Source: Larimichthys crocea (Eukaryota > Chordata > Actinopteri > Sciaenidae). From it: a DNA stretch of 64,000 nt. Positions 40,185 through 55,000 of this stretch are shown piece after piece. Where the stretch lies: contig NW_020852928.1 of assembly GCF_000972845.2 (NCBI RefSeq), positions 1 to 64,000 on the forward strand, given 5' to 3'. The stretch's first letter is position 1. Each line of letters begins with the position of its first letter. The translations under genes were made by a program, and so were the position numbers. Below the pieces are notes generated by a model. The model was not told the DNA's origin, did not search any database, and saw nothing but the letters and a program-made list of their open reading frames with translations.

Positions 40185-43100
40185 TTATTTCTTGCTGCGC
40201 AGCCGTTTGGACTGTCGTGGCAGGTCTGAGCTCTTTCTGGTGCGTTTGAGTGATGACCCTCCCTCGCCGTCCTGCTCTCTGGGCAGAGAGGCGGCGACGG
40301 CCACGCTGCCGCTTCCCAACACAGTACCAGACGTGCTGGCGGCAGCGGTGGAAGACACAGTAGTGCTGCTGGACGTGGAGGGGACAGCTGTGCCTGGCCT
40401 GGGTCCTCCCATAGCAGCGGCGCTGCTGTCCATCAGTTCGCGGAGCTTGTGCTCCAGCTCAGCCAGGCGGGCGTTCTGCTCGGCGATCACCTGCGTCTGT
40501 TCCAGCAGCTTCTGCTCCTGGTCCTGCAGTTGCTTCTGCTGCTCCAGCTGCTTGACGCGGATTTCCTGCATCTCCCTCCTCAGTACCGTCATCGACGCCC
40601 CGTTCACCTTCACCTGTTGCTGCACCTTGGTCATCTCAGAGCGCGATGGTGTGTTCTTGGCCAGCAGGGACATGGTGGTCAGGGAGGTAGATGGACCTGC
40701 CACTGGGGGAACAACACAGAGGGTCAGAGTCACACAAAACTAGATGGAAATTGTAACCTCTGTCTTTTCTACTTAGAGTTCATCAGCTGAGTTTTGTGTA
40801 TATCTAATATATCACCATGTTCTGGTCAGATATTTGCTGCATTAAATCATAGAATTACCATGCTGTCATCAGAGATTTATGAAACATGCTCAACTAAAAT
40901 ATGATCTTCTTGACAACACTACAGTCAGTAAGTCCTTTTGAAAGTTGCCCTCTGGACTGAATGGCCTGCTTGACTTTTGTTTCGTATGATCCCACACACA
41001 GCCCTTGTTGAAGCTCAGGTTGCCAGATATGTAACATACTTCAGCCATGGAAGCAAACAAAGTTGATCAATGGAGTTAGCTTTCGATTCCAGTCAACCTA
41101 AAAACCTTCATGAGCTGATGCTTAATTCATCCTAAAACACTGGATCCTGACCCACAGTGCATCGCAGAAAGTGACAAAGTATGGAAGAATGAGCCTATCT
41201 TTATTCAAGAGTGTGGATTTTCAGTTTGAGAGCATGATTTCTCCTTCTCATGCTCAGATTTATTCTCCTCGTGCTTACATTTATAATTAATCTTGAGTAA
41301 TCCTAAAAGAGTTATCGTAGTTTTTCGAATTTTATATTAGCAGGATATATTTTATATACTATAAATACTCTTAGCAGCATAGCAGTGTTATGACAATCGA
41401 ATGGTTAAGTGCATTTTAAACCATGGGACGTCGGTTTGCATCCCGACCGCCGCACTTTTGACTTTTCTACATATAAATTCATCAATTGTTTCCCACGAAT
41501 AGTTTCCGAAGACATAATCTACAACACTGCTGTGGGTTATCAAAATCATATCGCTTAATCATCATCAGTAAACAGTGGGAGCTACTCAGCTCTTTCTGCC
41601 AGAGATGGGGCGACTCTCTGTTTTGAATTTGGACTGCAGTACTATTTTTGACCACTAGATGCCACTGTTACGAGCAAACGTACAGATTGTTTAGGGCTGC
41701 AACAACGAATCAATAAAAATCAACAAAATTCAATTATTAGAAGAGTTGGCAACAAATTTCATTATTGATTTGTTGTTGAACAAAGGGAGAGAGAGTGAGT
41801 GCGTGTGTGTCTGTGTGTGAGAGTTTGTGTGTAGTGTAGAGAACAAGTTCTGACAAACAAATACTGTTAAGTTTACAATTAAATTTCAAATAAGTTTTAA
41901 ATTATTTATTGTTCTGACAGCTCAGGTCATTTTAACACTCTGGGGACGGATTGGGCAGATCCGCCCAAAAAGTCTAAAGTTGTTCTATATAAACGGTTTA
42001 TGATGGAGAGATGTGTTTTTGCACTGTTTTCCTGAGATTCCTCTGAAGACGGAGATGTTTGTGTCTGTCTGACTCTTCCTTGTTGTTCAATTCCACCGTG
42101 TAAAAGACCAATGGAAAAATAGATGTTCGACAGACTCCATACGCAGTCGACGAATGAACATACGTAACTAGGCAGACTAGTTTCTTTTTCCAGGGAGCAC
42201 ACAGAGCAGAATAAACAGAATAACTTCAGAAATACTATTTTTATTGAATGACAGGTTCCCCTCAACACTTTGTGCACTTTATTTTAAGAAAGCCTATATT
42301 TGGCAGATGTAAAGCATACATGTGTATGTTTTTTGTGTTAGTCCATTTGTTATTGTTTTTTCAAATGATTACTGTAACAGCTCAGGGATGTTTAAGGAGC
42401 AACCCGTTTGTGCTCTTCCAAGATTTTTTGCACTGTGAATCTGCATTGTCAGATCTGTTTAAAGGGTTGGAAATAGGGCTGCACGATATGGCCTGTAACC
42501 AATATCTCGATATTTTTAAGCTATATCGCGATACACGATATATATCTCGATATTTTTGTTGTTGTTGTTTTGTATTGTTTATTTCTAATAAATAATAATG
42601 TCATTATTACCTTGATAGCATTGTAATTGCTCAGAATCAATGTAGAACAGTAGATTTACACTTGCTGTATGAGACACACCTCTTTTTATAGCATTTTAAC
42701 ACTTGTCATATTTTTTATGAATTTTTAATATATTTCATAATGTACATATGAGCACTGAAGCAGTGCAGGATCATACTTGGCTTATGAGACACACTTTTTT
42801 AAATCAAATTTTAACCATTCTTCATATTTTATAAATAAACCTTTAATAAATTTAACACCCACGTCTTATTTTGAAAACCGGAAGTGTCCACACGCTGCAG
42901 TAAACTCGCGCTGACTTTCCCAGTTTTCTCAAAGTATTTGCCATAAAGTCGGCAATAAGGGCGCACTTGAAAATATTGGAGCAGCTGACGTGACCACGCG
43001 AAAACGAGAGACGGCTGGCGTGACCGCAGTTGTTTTTCTTCGGAACCAAGTCGTCCGTCTCCATCTTCAATTAACTCGCTCGGGCTCTTCACTTCTTTCC

Positions 43101-46100
43101 TCACCGGATACAAAAAGTACGCATGCGCGCAGGGGATTTTTCTGGGTGGGCGGGGCAGTGTGCTGCGTGCTGTGAGCAGCACCAGGAGTGAGTGACACAG
43201 GCAAAACACCAGAAAATTAAATGCCGACGGCTTAAAACATTTACATGACAAGTACTCGATGGTCGCGATATAGTCATTTCATACATCTCACGTAGAACAA
43301 GCCGCGATATATCGAGTATATTCGATATATCGCCCACCCCTAGTTGGAAATTAATCTTTTTTTTTCTTTTCTTTTAAAATCAGATTCATCAAAAAAAATA
43401 ATAGACAGATTAATTGATTATTAAAATAATCGTTAGTTGCAGCCCTAATATTGTTCCTTAAATGATAATATATTTAGCATTGAGAGCCAACCAGTAACCA
43501 AACTGATTCAATACTGGTATTGTATGTAACAGTGCAGGAAATATATATTTTCATATATATCATTTCTGGTCTGGACATAACTGCTTTAGTTTTTAGGGCC
43601 AGAACACTTTTTTAAATATTTACGCCCTAAGGATGCTCAAACTCGGGGAACTGAAGAACTTGCATCTGCTGGATGAGTGTGCATCCCTGAGGATATTTAC
43701 ATGCCAACGCTGAGTCATGATCATAATGTCACCAACTAGCAACTGGAACCAAGCCTTATGTGACCAGACAGCATGCAATTTAAATCGTGGTCAACGCGTT
43801 ATATACAGCAACATAATGAAATTATTACATGTTCCCTAAAGTCACATACTGGACACAGGAAGTCATATTTACATCCTTCACGCAAAGTCCAACATCCATG
43901 AAAAGAATGTTGAAATGATGTTCAGCAAAGGGTTGTAAAAGCATCAGTACTATGATGACCACAATGTTCCGTCACGTTATTGTAATCTCCCTCTCTCAAA
44001 AGCACTGAGAGCTATTTTGGTGATTTTGGGAGATGAACACGTTGAGCCAGGACCATTACATTACCTGGTGCAGACCCAATAAGGCGGCCGGACAGGTCGG
44101 CCCCTGGCAGCTTCTTCTTCAGGATGGGGACAATCTTCTCATCAAAGTACTCCATGGCCATGGAGGAGATATCCCTGAGCTCCTGCAGAACCTCGTGAGC
44201 TCGCTGGGGAGCTCGAGTCGAGTTCACGTAGCGCAGCACGCGGTAAATCTCATCTATCACCTGACAACACACAACAGCACATGATCAGGGCATGGTAATT
44301 AAGACGGGAAACCAGAAACACACAAACAAATCTCTGATAATCTCTATTATGGTTCTTGAACAACAATAAATCATCTTCTCAGTTTTTCTCAATTGCTAAA
44401 ACACTAAAACCCATTGGCTGAGCAAAGTTCTCAGTTGCCTGAACTCATTTCGCTAACTGTTCAGTCTGTCGTCAATAGCTTAAACCATTTCACATGGTAA
44501 AACACAATGTGCAGATCTCACTTAGACTTTTCAGCAAAACTCTAAACACATTCTGCACTCTAATGCACATGTCATCCAAACTTATACAAATAGAGCAGAC
44601 ATGTCACTGATTAAACACAACCACTCAAAATTGATTTCACTTGTTTTAAATGGTGTGACACAAACAATATGAGTCAGATCAGAGAGCAAACAGGTTGTTG
44701 AAGGTGGGAATGAGAAACTCTGAGAATGGATAGAAGAAACTATGTGAGAGGACGAGTGTGTATGTGAGGTGGGGACGAGGAGGAAGAGGAGGAAGACAAA
44801 AAAGAAGAAGAGGAAGACAAAGAAGAAGAGGAAGACAAAGAGGAAGAGGAAGACAAAGAGTGGAAATATCCGATGAAATTCAAGCAACAATCATAGAGCA
44901 TGTTCTTGTCCATGGACTGACAATGAGGGAAGCAGGACTTAGAGTGCAACACAATTTGAGACGATTTTCTGTGTCCAGCATAGTAAGGACATTCAGAGAA
45001 GAGAACAGGTTCAGGTTTTGTAATTGCAATAAACAAATTGTCTGGCCCTGAACATTGTGCTTTCCATATGTTTACAGTACTGACTGCTCAATAGATTTTG
45101 ACTGGTTGCAGGTTCATATCAACAAAGAACAAGAACAAGAATACAGTATCACAGAGACAAAGGACAAGTTTGTGAGATGCAGGGTACAATACTGTGAAAA
45201 TATAAAAATATGAAATTTGTTTTGAAATTAAAAATGTACTTCTCCCTGAAAACTACGTATTGAACAATGTGTTTTCTATTTTTTGGTGTATTGTTTACTG
45301 ACTGATAGTCTATATCATTTTCATCGCTATGTTAATGATTTGAGAGCAGTGCATGGTTTTGAGCAAAGGTAAATCTGTTTTGTAAATAGTGCTTGAAGAT
45401 GAGGTTATATGATTAATGTTTTCAGAAAATGGAGCACGGTTTCAGAAATTGTGTTTTAGCAATTGAGAAACACTAATAGGAATAAACCTGCCTCCCGCTT
45501 AAACTGTCAAGAGTTGAACAGGGATGGCCTACACAAATGTTTAGGCCAAAATGTAAGACATGCATTTCAATTTCACAGAAAACTTCCATCCATGTGAATG
45601 ACATAGATTTAATATAATTGAACTTAAAAACTATTTGATGCCAGTAATACAATATATGTAATAGTACTAATAAACTCAATGTGCTTCTACTATACAGTAT
45701 CCAGGTTTATGCATTCAATAATAATAAAGTCAAATTGTTTATATACATAAGTGGCCTAAATATTTTTTGAACATTATATTATTATACTGATTGATGATTA
45801 TACCCTAAGATGTCGCATCATAGTATCAAAAAAAGACAGTAATTAATGAGAGCGCACTGAAGACTTTTAATGAAGCCTTTGAAATGCTCCTGTCTGGAAT
45901 TGTTGCTGCTGTTGTGTGAAGAGCTGACCTTTCCAGGGATGAAGCAGCAGAGGTTTGAGTCGACGTATTTCATGAAGGTCATGTTGAGCAGAGAGAGACG
46001 CGTCTCCACGGCAGCCAGGATGTCAGCGTGACGGGCCAGTGAATGGTTTCTCCTCTCTGACTCTCGCCTGGAAACAGTTCACAACAGATTCAGGTCCTCT

Positions 46101-49025
46101 GCCTTATAACTGACAACTTTGATTTAAAATGAACTTTACTGTCATTTCTGACTGATCGCTTTGAAAAAAAATGAATAAAACACACAAACCATGCTTTCTG
46201 TGAGCTTTAGTTGCCATGGCACCATGTGGTTGGTTGGCAGCCAGGTACAGTAGCTCTGAACACTGTTTTTAGTATTTTTAGTACTTTTTCCAGGGGTTTT
46301 GACACCAAGCTCCATCTGTCTGTGTGCAAACATGGACTGAACTACGAAGATGAGTGATTTGCTGTTTTTCTGTTATACATACTACTTCATAATACATTGG
46401 GTGATGGCTCTCTTGTTCACAACTTGAGAACAGCACTTAGCACTAGGCAGTGCTGGCATACTTTCTGTGGAACCCTTGCTGAAGAGAGGAGAAGGAAACA
46501 GGGATGTAGAGCTCAATAAGATGGAGGCGCTAACAGCTAACCAGGAGTGTAGCATCACACGTGGCTGAATTAACTCAGAGGACTCGCTAGTAACTCTGGA
46601 CGGCTTTCAACTTGTGAAAGCGGACAGCTGAAGACAGACAGACAGCTGAAGACAGACAGGAAAGCAGGGAGAGGGGGAACGACACACAGCAAAGGACCAC
46701 AGACCGGAGTCAGAACCGGGTCACTGCAGGAAGGACTCAGCCTTGATAGAGTGCACTCATCAAGGCACTCATCAGCTGAGCCACCAGGACACCAACATTT
46801 ATTTATCCAGGAGTATATTTCTGATCCACCTTGTTTATGTGAGCTGCTGTAACAAGTGAATTTCTTCGGTGTGGATCAATAAAGCCTGTCTTGTCTTATT
46901 GTAATTCACAACACATTAGTCTGAATTAGGTGGGTCACCCTAAACATCTTCACCACCACTGTGCACAATTCAAAATACTAGAAGTCAACATTTGATCCAG
47001 CCTGTGTTTGTTAACAGTTTTCATAGACTAGTCATTAGGAGTGATATTAAAAAACCTTTAAAAAAAATTATAATTGAGTCAGAATTCAAATGTTCATAAA
47101 GGTTTGCCCAGAGCTCCATTCTTTGCCTCGTGTTTCTGATGACCACTGACCACAGATCAGCTTTTCCTTCACATGGCTTCACATCTGCGACTCAAAGGAT
47201 TCTTTCAGGCTTCATGCCAATCTTCTTCTTACTGTTGTGTTAGTACTATAAGAGCTTACAGTCTACACTGTGAGTGCACAGCAGCATCCCATTCAGTGTG
47301 GAGAAGACTGAAGCTGCTTCTGCTGGTTTGCTGCTGACGTTCTGCTTTCACTACAGGGGGAGTGCAGACGTGTTGGAAGCTCAGAGCCAAGCTTATTTAG
47401 GTGCAGTCAGCCTTTGTCTTTGTCCATTTGTAACCTATTTATGATTATATTTCATGGGGAAAGGAATATATTAAAACACATCTTATCTTGATTTAAAAAA
47501 ACAAACTATATACATTCATTTTTTAAATCTTCTACTGATTTAATGCAATACCACCACTGACCACAAGGGGCCCAAACATGGTTGATAAACAAACCGTGCA
47601 TGGCACCGTCAGCAGCAGCAGTTTTCTCCTGCAGAGCCTGTGTTGGTGTGATACTGACCTGGGCAGCTGGGCTTTGACTTGTCTCTGGCACAGACTGTGG
47701 TACCGCTCCACCTTCAGGAAGCCCTGATTCAGGACACGCTGGCAGATCATGTCCATGCGCTTACAGACCTAGAGAAGAGGGATGAAAGGAAAAGAGATCA
47801 ACAACAGGTCATCTGACATTCTAAAGGATTCTGTACATGTCTTCAGTAAGCTGAGAGCTGTCAGCTGCATGTCTCCTCTCTTTTTCAATTATTGTTTCTG
47901 TGACTCAATGCAAACGTGTCAGGTGTGCTGATTAGAGGCCTGGTGAACCAAACAGGCCAAGGGGCCCCTTAGTAAGACTCTCTGTGTGAAGTGACTTTAA
48001 AAGATGGTTAGAAGGGGCTCTATAGCATGTCTGTGCCCAGGGGCCCATTGCACCTGCTCATGCAAAGCAAGGACTGCATGAAAGGCACAGTGAGGTTGAC
48101 ATCTTCGCATAATAAAAATACTCTATTAAAAGAGCACGACTCTTGCACCAGTCCATGTGGCCTCATATGGAGTCTTTTCATGCATCTCGTGCAGATTCAA
48201 CCACCCCCCTGCTTAATCCTCCTGTTCCAAGTGTGTAGGAGAACTATGGTGGCCTCCATGTGCCAAAAGAGGTCATCATTAGAAACACATGGGGAGTGTG
48301 GTGAGGTCATTGAGGTTCCTTTAGATACATATATTTACAAAGTGTAATCAGGTAGATATTGTGTAAAACTACAGCTCATGGTAAATGTCACTGTTCCTTG
48401 TTCTGCATCGTGTTGCTGTGTTTGTTGACTTTAGCTAGCTGTTCTGCATGCTAATAAAAGCTAAGATTAGCCACGTGATGTCATTTCCCTTCTCAAACTT
48501 TAAACTAAAAACATTACAGTGAACCAGAAGCAGCAAACATCTTTATCTTCTTTCTCTGCTACGCTCTGTGGACCTTTGACTGGAACAAACATGGTGGCAC
48601 AAGATGGCCGACTCCGTGTAAGAGGACCCGCTCCACACGCAGACATAAAAGGCTCATTCTAAGAGAATAAAAAAATAATAATGTGTGTATAAATATGTTA
48701 CTAACAAACTGCATGTTATATTCCATTTGTGCTGAAATGTGCACACTGAAGCGTCATGTTCCTCTGCAGTGCAAACTGAATGACCAGCTAAGCTCATATA
48801 AACACAGTGACAGGCACAGAGCAGGAGCACGTACAGAGGAGACAGCTCGGTTCATCCTCCCTTCCTGTCCACACTGTGTGTGTGTGTGTGTGTGTGTGTG
48901 TCGTTATTCCAGCCTCTGCTGAGCTCGGCTGTCCTGCTAATTAGATAACAGCACAATAAGCAGTGCGGGCCACGGCTGCACTGAGACTGCTGCACGGACG
49001 TTCAACGGCGGCTTTAAAACACCAG

Positions 49026-49062
<37 letters not shown>

Positions 49063-52000
49063 TATACATATATATTACAGAGGTATAACTAAGTGTGTGT
49101 GGATAAAATGTAGATATGTAAAGTTTGTCATGCTTATAAGCTAAAGATACCGTGACACACAGTAAACACCTTTCCAAACACTTCATGGTATTAAAACTGT
49201 ACAGCCATTTTTAATGTAACCCTCAATAAATATCTTCATGGCTGCAAATGGCCGACCACCTGCCTATATTCTGATTTAGTTATAGTGGGCTCAGAAGCTT
49301 TGAAGGAGAAGTCTGGTGATGTTGTATTTTTCTTCTTGTCGACGTACAGAGTAGATAGAGAACACTGGTAAAGCAAAGCATACAGGGATACTCTTGACTC
49401 ATCTCAGACAGTACAGGTGATGAGTAATGTGGGGGGGGAGGGGGGAGATAAGTGTGATCAGTCGGATCAGAGACCAAAAAAAAACAAAACTCAACTATAT
49501 GACACACTGAGTCTCTTATTTCTTGCTGCGGCAGCGGTTTGGACTGTCGTGGCAGGTCTGAGCTCTTTCTGGTGCGTTTGAGTGATGACCCTCCTCGCGT
49601 CCTGCTCTCTGGGCAGAGAGGCGGCGACGGCCACGCTGCCGCTTCCCAACACAGTACCAGACGTGCTGGCGGCAGCGGTGGAAGACACAGTAGTGCTGCT
49701 GGACGTGGGAGGGACAGCTGTGCCTGGCCTGGGTCCTCCCATAGCAGCGGCGTGCTGTCCATCAGTTCGCGGAGCTTTGTGCTCCAGCTCAGCCAGGCGG
49801 CGCTTTCTGCTCGGCGATCACCTGCGTCTGTTCCAGCAGCTTCTGCTCCTGGTCTGCAGTTGCTTCTGCTGCTCCAGCTGCTTGACGCGGATTTCCTGCA
49901 TCTCCCTCCTCAGTACCGTCACGACGCCCCGTTCACCTTCACCTGTTGCTGCACCTTGGTCATCTCAGAGCGCGATGGTTGTGTTCGGCCAGCAGGGACA
50001 TGGTGGTCAGGGAGGTAGATGGACCTGCCACTGGGGGAACAACACAGAGGGTCAGAGTCACACAAAACTAGATGGAAATTGTAACCTCTGTCTTTTCTAC
50101 TTAGAGTTTCATCAGCTGAGTTTTGTGTATATCTAATATATCACCATGTCTGGTCAGATATTTGCTGCAATAATCATAGAATTACCTTTGCTGTCATCAG
50201 AGAATGATGAAACATGCTCAACTAAAATATGATCTTCTTGACAACACTACAGTCAGTAAGTCCTTTTGAAAGTTGCCCTCTGGACTGAATGGCCTGCTTG
50301 ACTTTTGTTTCGTATGATCCCACACACAGCCCTGTTGAAGCTCAGGTTGCCAGATAGGTAACATATTCAGCCATGGAAAGCAAACAAAGTTGATAATGGA
50401 GTTAGCTTTCGATTCCAGTCAACCTAAAAACCTCATGAGCGGATGCTTAATTCATCCTAAAACACTGGATCCTGACCCACAGGTGCCATCGCAGAAAGTG
50501 ACAAAGTATGGAGAATGAGCCTATCTTTATTCAAGAGTGTGGATTTTCAGTTTGAGAGCATGATTTTCTCCTTCTCATGCTCAGATTTTATTCTCCTCGT
50601 GCTTACATTTATAATAATCTTGAGTAATCTAAAAGAGTTATCGTTAGTTTTGCGAATTTTATATTAGCAGGATATATTTTAATATACATAAATACTCTTA
50701 GCAGCATAGCAGTGTTATGACAATCGAATGGTTAAGTGCATTTTAAACCATGGGACGTCGGTTTGCATCCCGACCGCCGCACGTTTTGACTTTTCTACAT
50801 ATAAATTCATCAATTGTGGTTCCCACGAATAGTTTCCGAAGACATAATCTACAACAGCTGTGGGTTTTATCAAATCATATCGCTTAATCATCATCAGTAA
50901 ACAGTGGGAGCTACTCAGCTCTTCTGCCAGAGATGGGGCGACTCTCTGTTTTGATTTACTGCAGTACATTTTTGACCCTAGATGCCACTGTTACGAGCAA
51001 ACGTACAGATTGTTTAGGGCTGCAACAACGAACAATAAAAATCAACAAAATTCAATTATTAGAAGGAGTTGGCAACAAATTTCTTTATTGATTTGTGTTG
51101 AACAAGGGAGGAGAGTGAGTGCGTGTGTGTTCTGTGTGTGAGAGTTTGTGTGTAGTGTAGAGAACAAGTTTCTGACAAACAAATACTGTTAAGTTTACAA
51201 TTAAATTTCAAATAAGTTTTTAAATATTTATTGTTCTGACAGCTCAGGTCATTTTAACACTCGGGGGACGGATTGGGAAGATCCGCCCAAAAAGTCTAAA
51301 GTTGTTCTATATAAACGGTTTATGATGGAGAGATGTGTTTTTTGCACTGTTTTCCTGAGATTCCTCTGAAGACGGAGAGTTTTGTGTCTGTCTGACCTTC
51401 CTTGTTGTTCATTCCACGTGTGTAAAAGACCAATGGAAAAATAGATGTTTCGACAGACTCCATACGCAGCGACGAAGTAACATACGTAACTAGGCAGACT
51501 AGTTCTTTTTCCAGGGAGCACACAGAGCAGAATAAACAGAATAACTCAGAAATACTATTTTTATTGAATGACAGGTTCCCCTCAACACTTTGTGCACTTT
51601 ATTTTAAGAAAGCCTATATTTGGCAGATGTAAAGCATACATGTGTATGTTTTTTGTGTTAGTCCATTTGTTATTGTTTTTTTTCAAATGATTACTGTAAC
51701 AGCTCAGGGATGTTTAAGGAGCAACCCGTTTGTGCTCTTCCAAGATTTTTTGCACTGTGAATCTGCATTGTCAGACTGTTTAAAGGGTTGGAAATAGGGC
51801 TGCACGAATGGCCTGTAACCAATATCCGATATTTTTTAAGCTATATCGCGATACACGATATAATCTCGATATTTTTGTTTGTTGTGTTTGTAGTTTATTC
51901 TAATAAATATAATGTCATTATTACCTTGATAGCATTGTAATGCTCAGAATCAATGTGAACAGTAGATTTACACTTGCTGTATGAGACACACCCTTTTTAT

Positions 52001-55000
52001 AGCATTTTAACACTTGTCATATTTTTTTATGAATTTTTAATATATTCATAATGTACAATGAGGCACTGAAGCAGTGCAGGATCATACTGGCTTATGAGAC
52101 ACACTTTTTTAAATCAAATTTTAACCATTCTTCATATTTTATAAATAAACCTTTAATAAATTTAACACCCACGTCTTATTTTGAAAACCGGAAGTGTCAC
52201 ACGCTGCAGTAAACTCGCGCTGACTTTCCCAGTTTTCTCAAAGTATTTGCCATAAAGTCGGCAATAAGGGCGCACTTGAAAATATTGGAGCAGCTGACGT
52301 GACCACGCGAAAACGAGAGACGGCTGGCGTGACCGCAGTTGTTTTTTCTTCGGAACCAAGTCGTCCGTCTCCATCTTCAATTAACTCGCTCGGGCTCTTC
52401 ACTTCTTTCCTCACCGGATACAAAAAGTACGCATGCGCGCAGGGGATTTTTCTGGGTGGGGGGCAGTGTGGCTGCGTGCGTGAGCAGCACCAGGAGTGAG
52501 TGACACAGCAAAAACACCAGAAAATTAAATGCCGCGGCTTAAAACATTTACATGACAAGTACTCGATGGTCGCGATATAGTCATTTCATACATCTCACGT
52601 AGAAACAAGCCGCATGATATCGAGTATATTCGATATATCGCCCACCCTAGTTGGAAATTAATCTTTTTTTTTCTTTTCTTTTAAAATCAGATTCATCAAA
52701 AAAAATAATAGACAGATTATTGATTATTAAAATAATCGTTAGTGCAGCCCTAATATTGTTCCTTAAATGATAAATATTTAGCATTGAGAGCCACCAGTAA
52801 CCAAACTGATTCAATACTGGTTATTGTATGTAACAGTGCAGGAAATATATATTTCATATATACATTTCGGTCGGGACATAACTGCTTTAGTTTTTAGGGC
52901 CAGAACACTTTTTTAAATATTTACGCCCTAAGGATGCTCAAACTCGGGGAACTGAAGAACTTGGCATCTGCTGGATGAGTGTGCATCCCTGAGGATATTT
53001 ACATGCAAAGCTGAGTCATGATCATAATGCACCACTAGCAACTGGAACCAACCTTATGTGACCAGACAGCATGCAATTTAAATCGTGGTCAACGCGTTAT
53101 ATACAGCAACATAATGAAATTATTACATGTCCCTAAAGTCACATACTGGACACAGGAAGTCATATTTACATCCTTCACGCAAAGTCCAACACCAGAAAAG
53201 AATGTTGAAATGAGGTTCAGCAAAGGGTTGTAAAAGCATCAGTACTATGATGACCACAATGTTCCGTCACGTTATTGTAATCTCCCTCTCTCAAAAAGCA
53301 CTGAGAGCTATTTTGGTGATTTTGGGAGATGAACACGTGAGCCAGGACCATTACATTACCTGGTGCAGACCCAATAAGGGCGGCCGGACAGGTCGGCCCC
53401 CTGGCAGGCTTCTTCTTCAGGATGGGGACAATCTTCTCATCAAAGTACTCCATGGCCATGGAGGAGATATCCCTGAGCCCTGGCAGAACCTCGTGAGCTC
53501 GCTGGGGAGCTCGAGTCGAGTTCACGTAGCGCAGCACGCGGTAAATCTCATCTATCACCTGACAACACACAACAGCACATGATCAGGCATGGAATTAAGA
53601 CGGGAAACAGAGAACACACAAACAAATTCTGATAATCTCTATTATGGTCCTTGAACAACAATAAATCATCTTCGCAGTTTTTCTCAATTGCAACACTAAA
53701 ACCCATTGGCTGAGCAAAGTTCTCAGTTGCCTGAACCATTTCGCTAACTGTTCAGTCTGGTCGTCAATAGCTTAAACCATTTCACATGGTAAAACACAAT
53801 GTGCAGATCTCACTTAGACTTTTCAGCAAAACTCTAAACACATTCTGCACCTAATGCACATGTCATCCAAACTTATACAAAAGAGCAGACATGTCACGGA
53901 TTAACACAACCACCAAAATTGATTTCACTTGTTTTTTAAATGTGTGACACAAACAATATGAGTCCAGATCAGAGGCAAACAGGTTGTTGAAGGTGGGAAT
54001 GAGAAACTCTGAGAATGGATAGAAGAAACTATGTGGAGAGGACGAGTGTGTATGTGAGGTGGGGACGAGGAGGAAGAGGAGGAAGACAAAAAAGAAGAAG
54101 AGGAAGACAAAGAAGAAGAGGAAGACAAGAGGAAGAGGAAACAAAGAGTGGAAATACCGATGAAATTCAAGCAACAATCATAGAGCATGTTCTTGTCCAT
54201 GGACTGACAATGAGGGAAGCAGGACTTAGAGTGCAACACAATTTGAGACGATTTTCTGTGTCCAGCATAGTAAGGACATTCAGAGAAGAGAACAGGTTCA
54301 GGTTTTGTAATTGCAATAAACAAATTGTCTGGCCCTGAAATTGTGCTTTCCATATGTTTACAGTACTGACTGCTCAATAGATTTTGACTGGTTGCAGGTT
54401 CATATCAACAAAGAACAAGAAAGAATACAGTATCACAGAGACAAAGGAAAAGTTTGTGAGATGCAGGGTACAATACGGTGAAAATTAAAAATATGAAATT
54501 TGTTTTTGAATTAAAAATGTACTCTCCCGAAACTACGTATTGAAACAATGTGTTTTTCTATTTTTTGGTGATTGTTTACTGACTGATAGTCTATATCATT
54601 TTCATCGCATGTTAATGATTTGAGAGCAGTGCATGGTTTTGAGCAAAGGTAAATCTGTTTTGTAAATAGTGCTTGAAGAGGAGGTTATATGATTAATGTT
54701 TCAGAAAATGGAGCACGGTTTCAGAAAATTGTGTTTTAGCAAATTGAGAAACACAATAGGAATAAACCTGCCTCCCGCTTAAACTGTCCAAGAGTTGAAC
54801 AGGGATGGCCTACACAAATGTTTAGCCAAAATGTAAGACATGCATTTCAATTTCACAGAAAACTTCCATCCAGGTGAATGACATAGATTTAATATAATTG
54901 AACTAAAAACTATTTGATGCCAGTAATACAATATATGTAATAGTACTAATAAACTCAATGTGCTTCTACTATACAGTATCCAGGTTTTATGCATTCAATA

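Larger units (their letters stand above)
39858..49060 (+). repeat. Duplicated 9.2-kb segment, proximal (clean) copy
   Basis: The segment starts at GCTGTACAGCCATTTTAATG and ends in the CA/TA microsatellite near 49,060. It contains intact FBXO28 exons 2-5, a nested pair of hAT elements, a Tc1/IS630-like element and a SINE. Reading frames of all four exons are open and in phase. About 120 bp of unique sequence (49,070-49,189) separates it from the second copy. Confidence 0.95.

Noticed and set aside
40192..40790. 183- and 113-codon plus-strand ORFs
   Set aside because: Antisense shadows of FBXO28 exon 5, which has the conserved coiled-coil protein on the minus strand. The same holds at 49,539-50,136.
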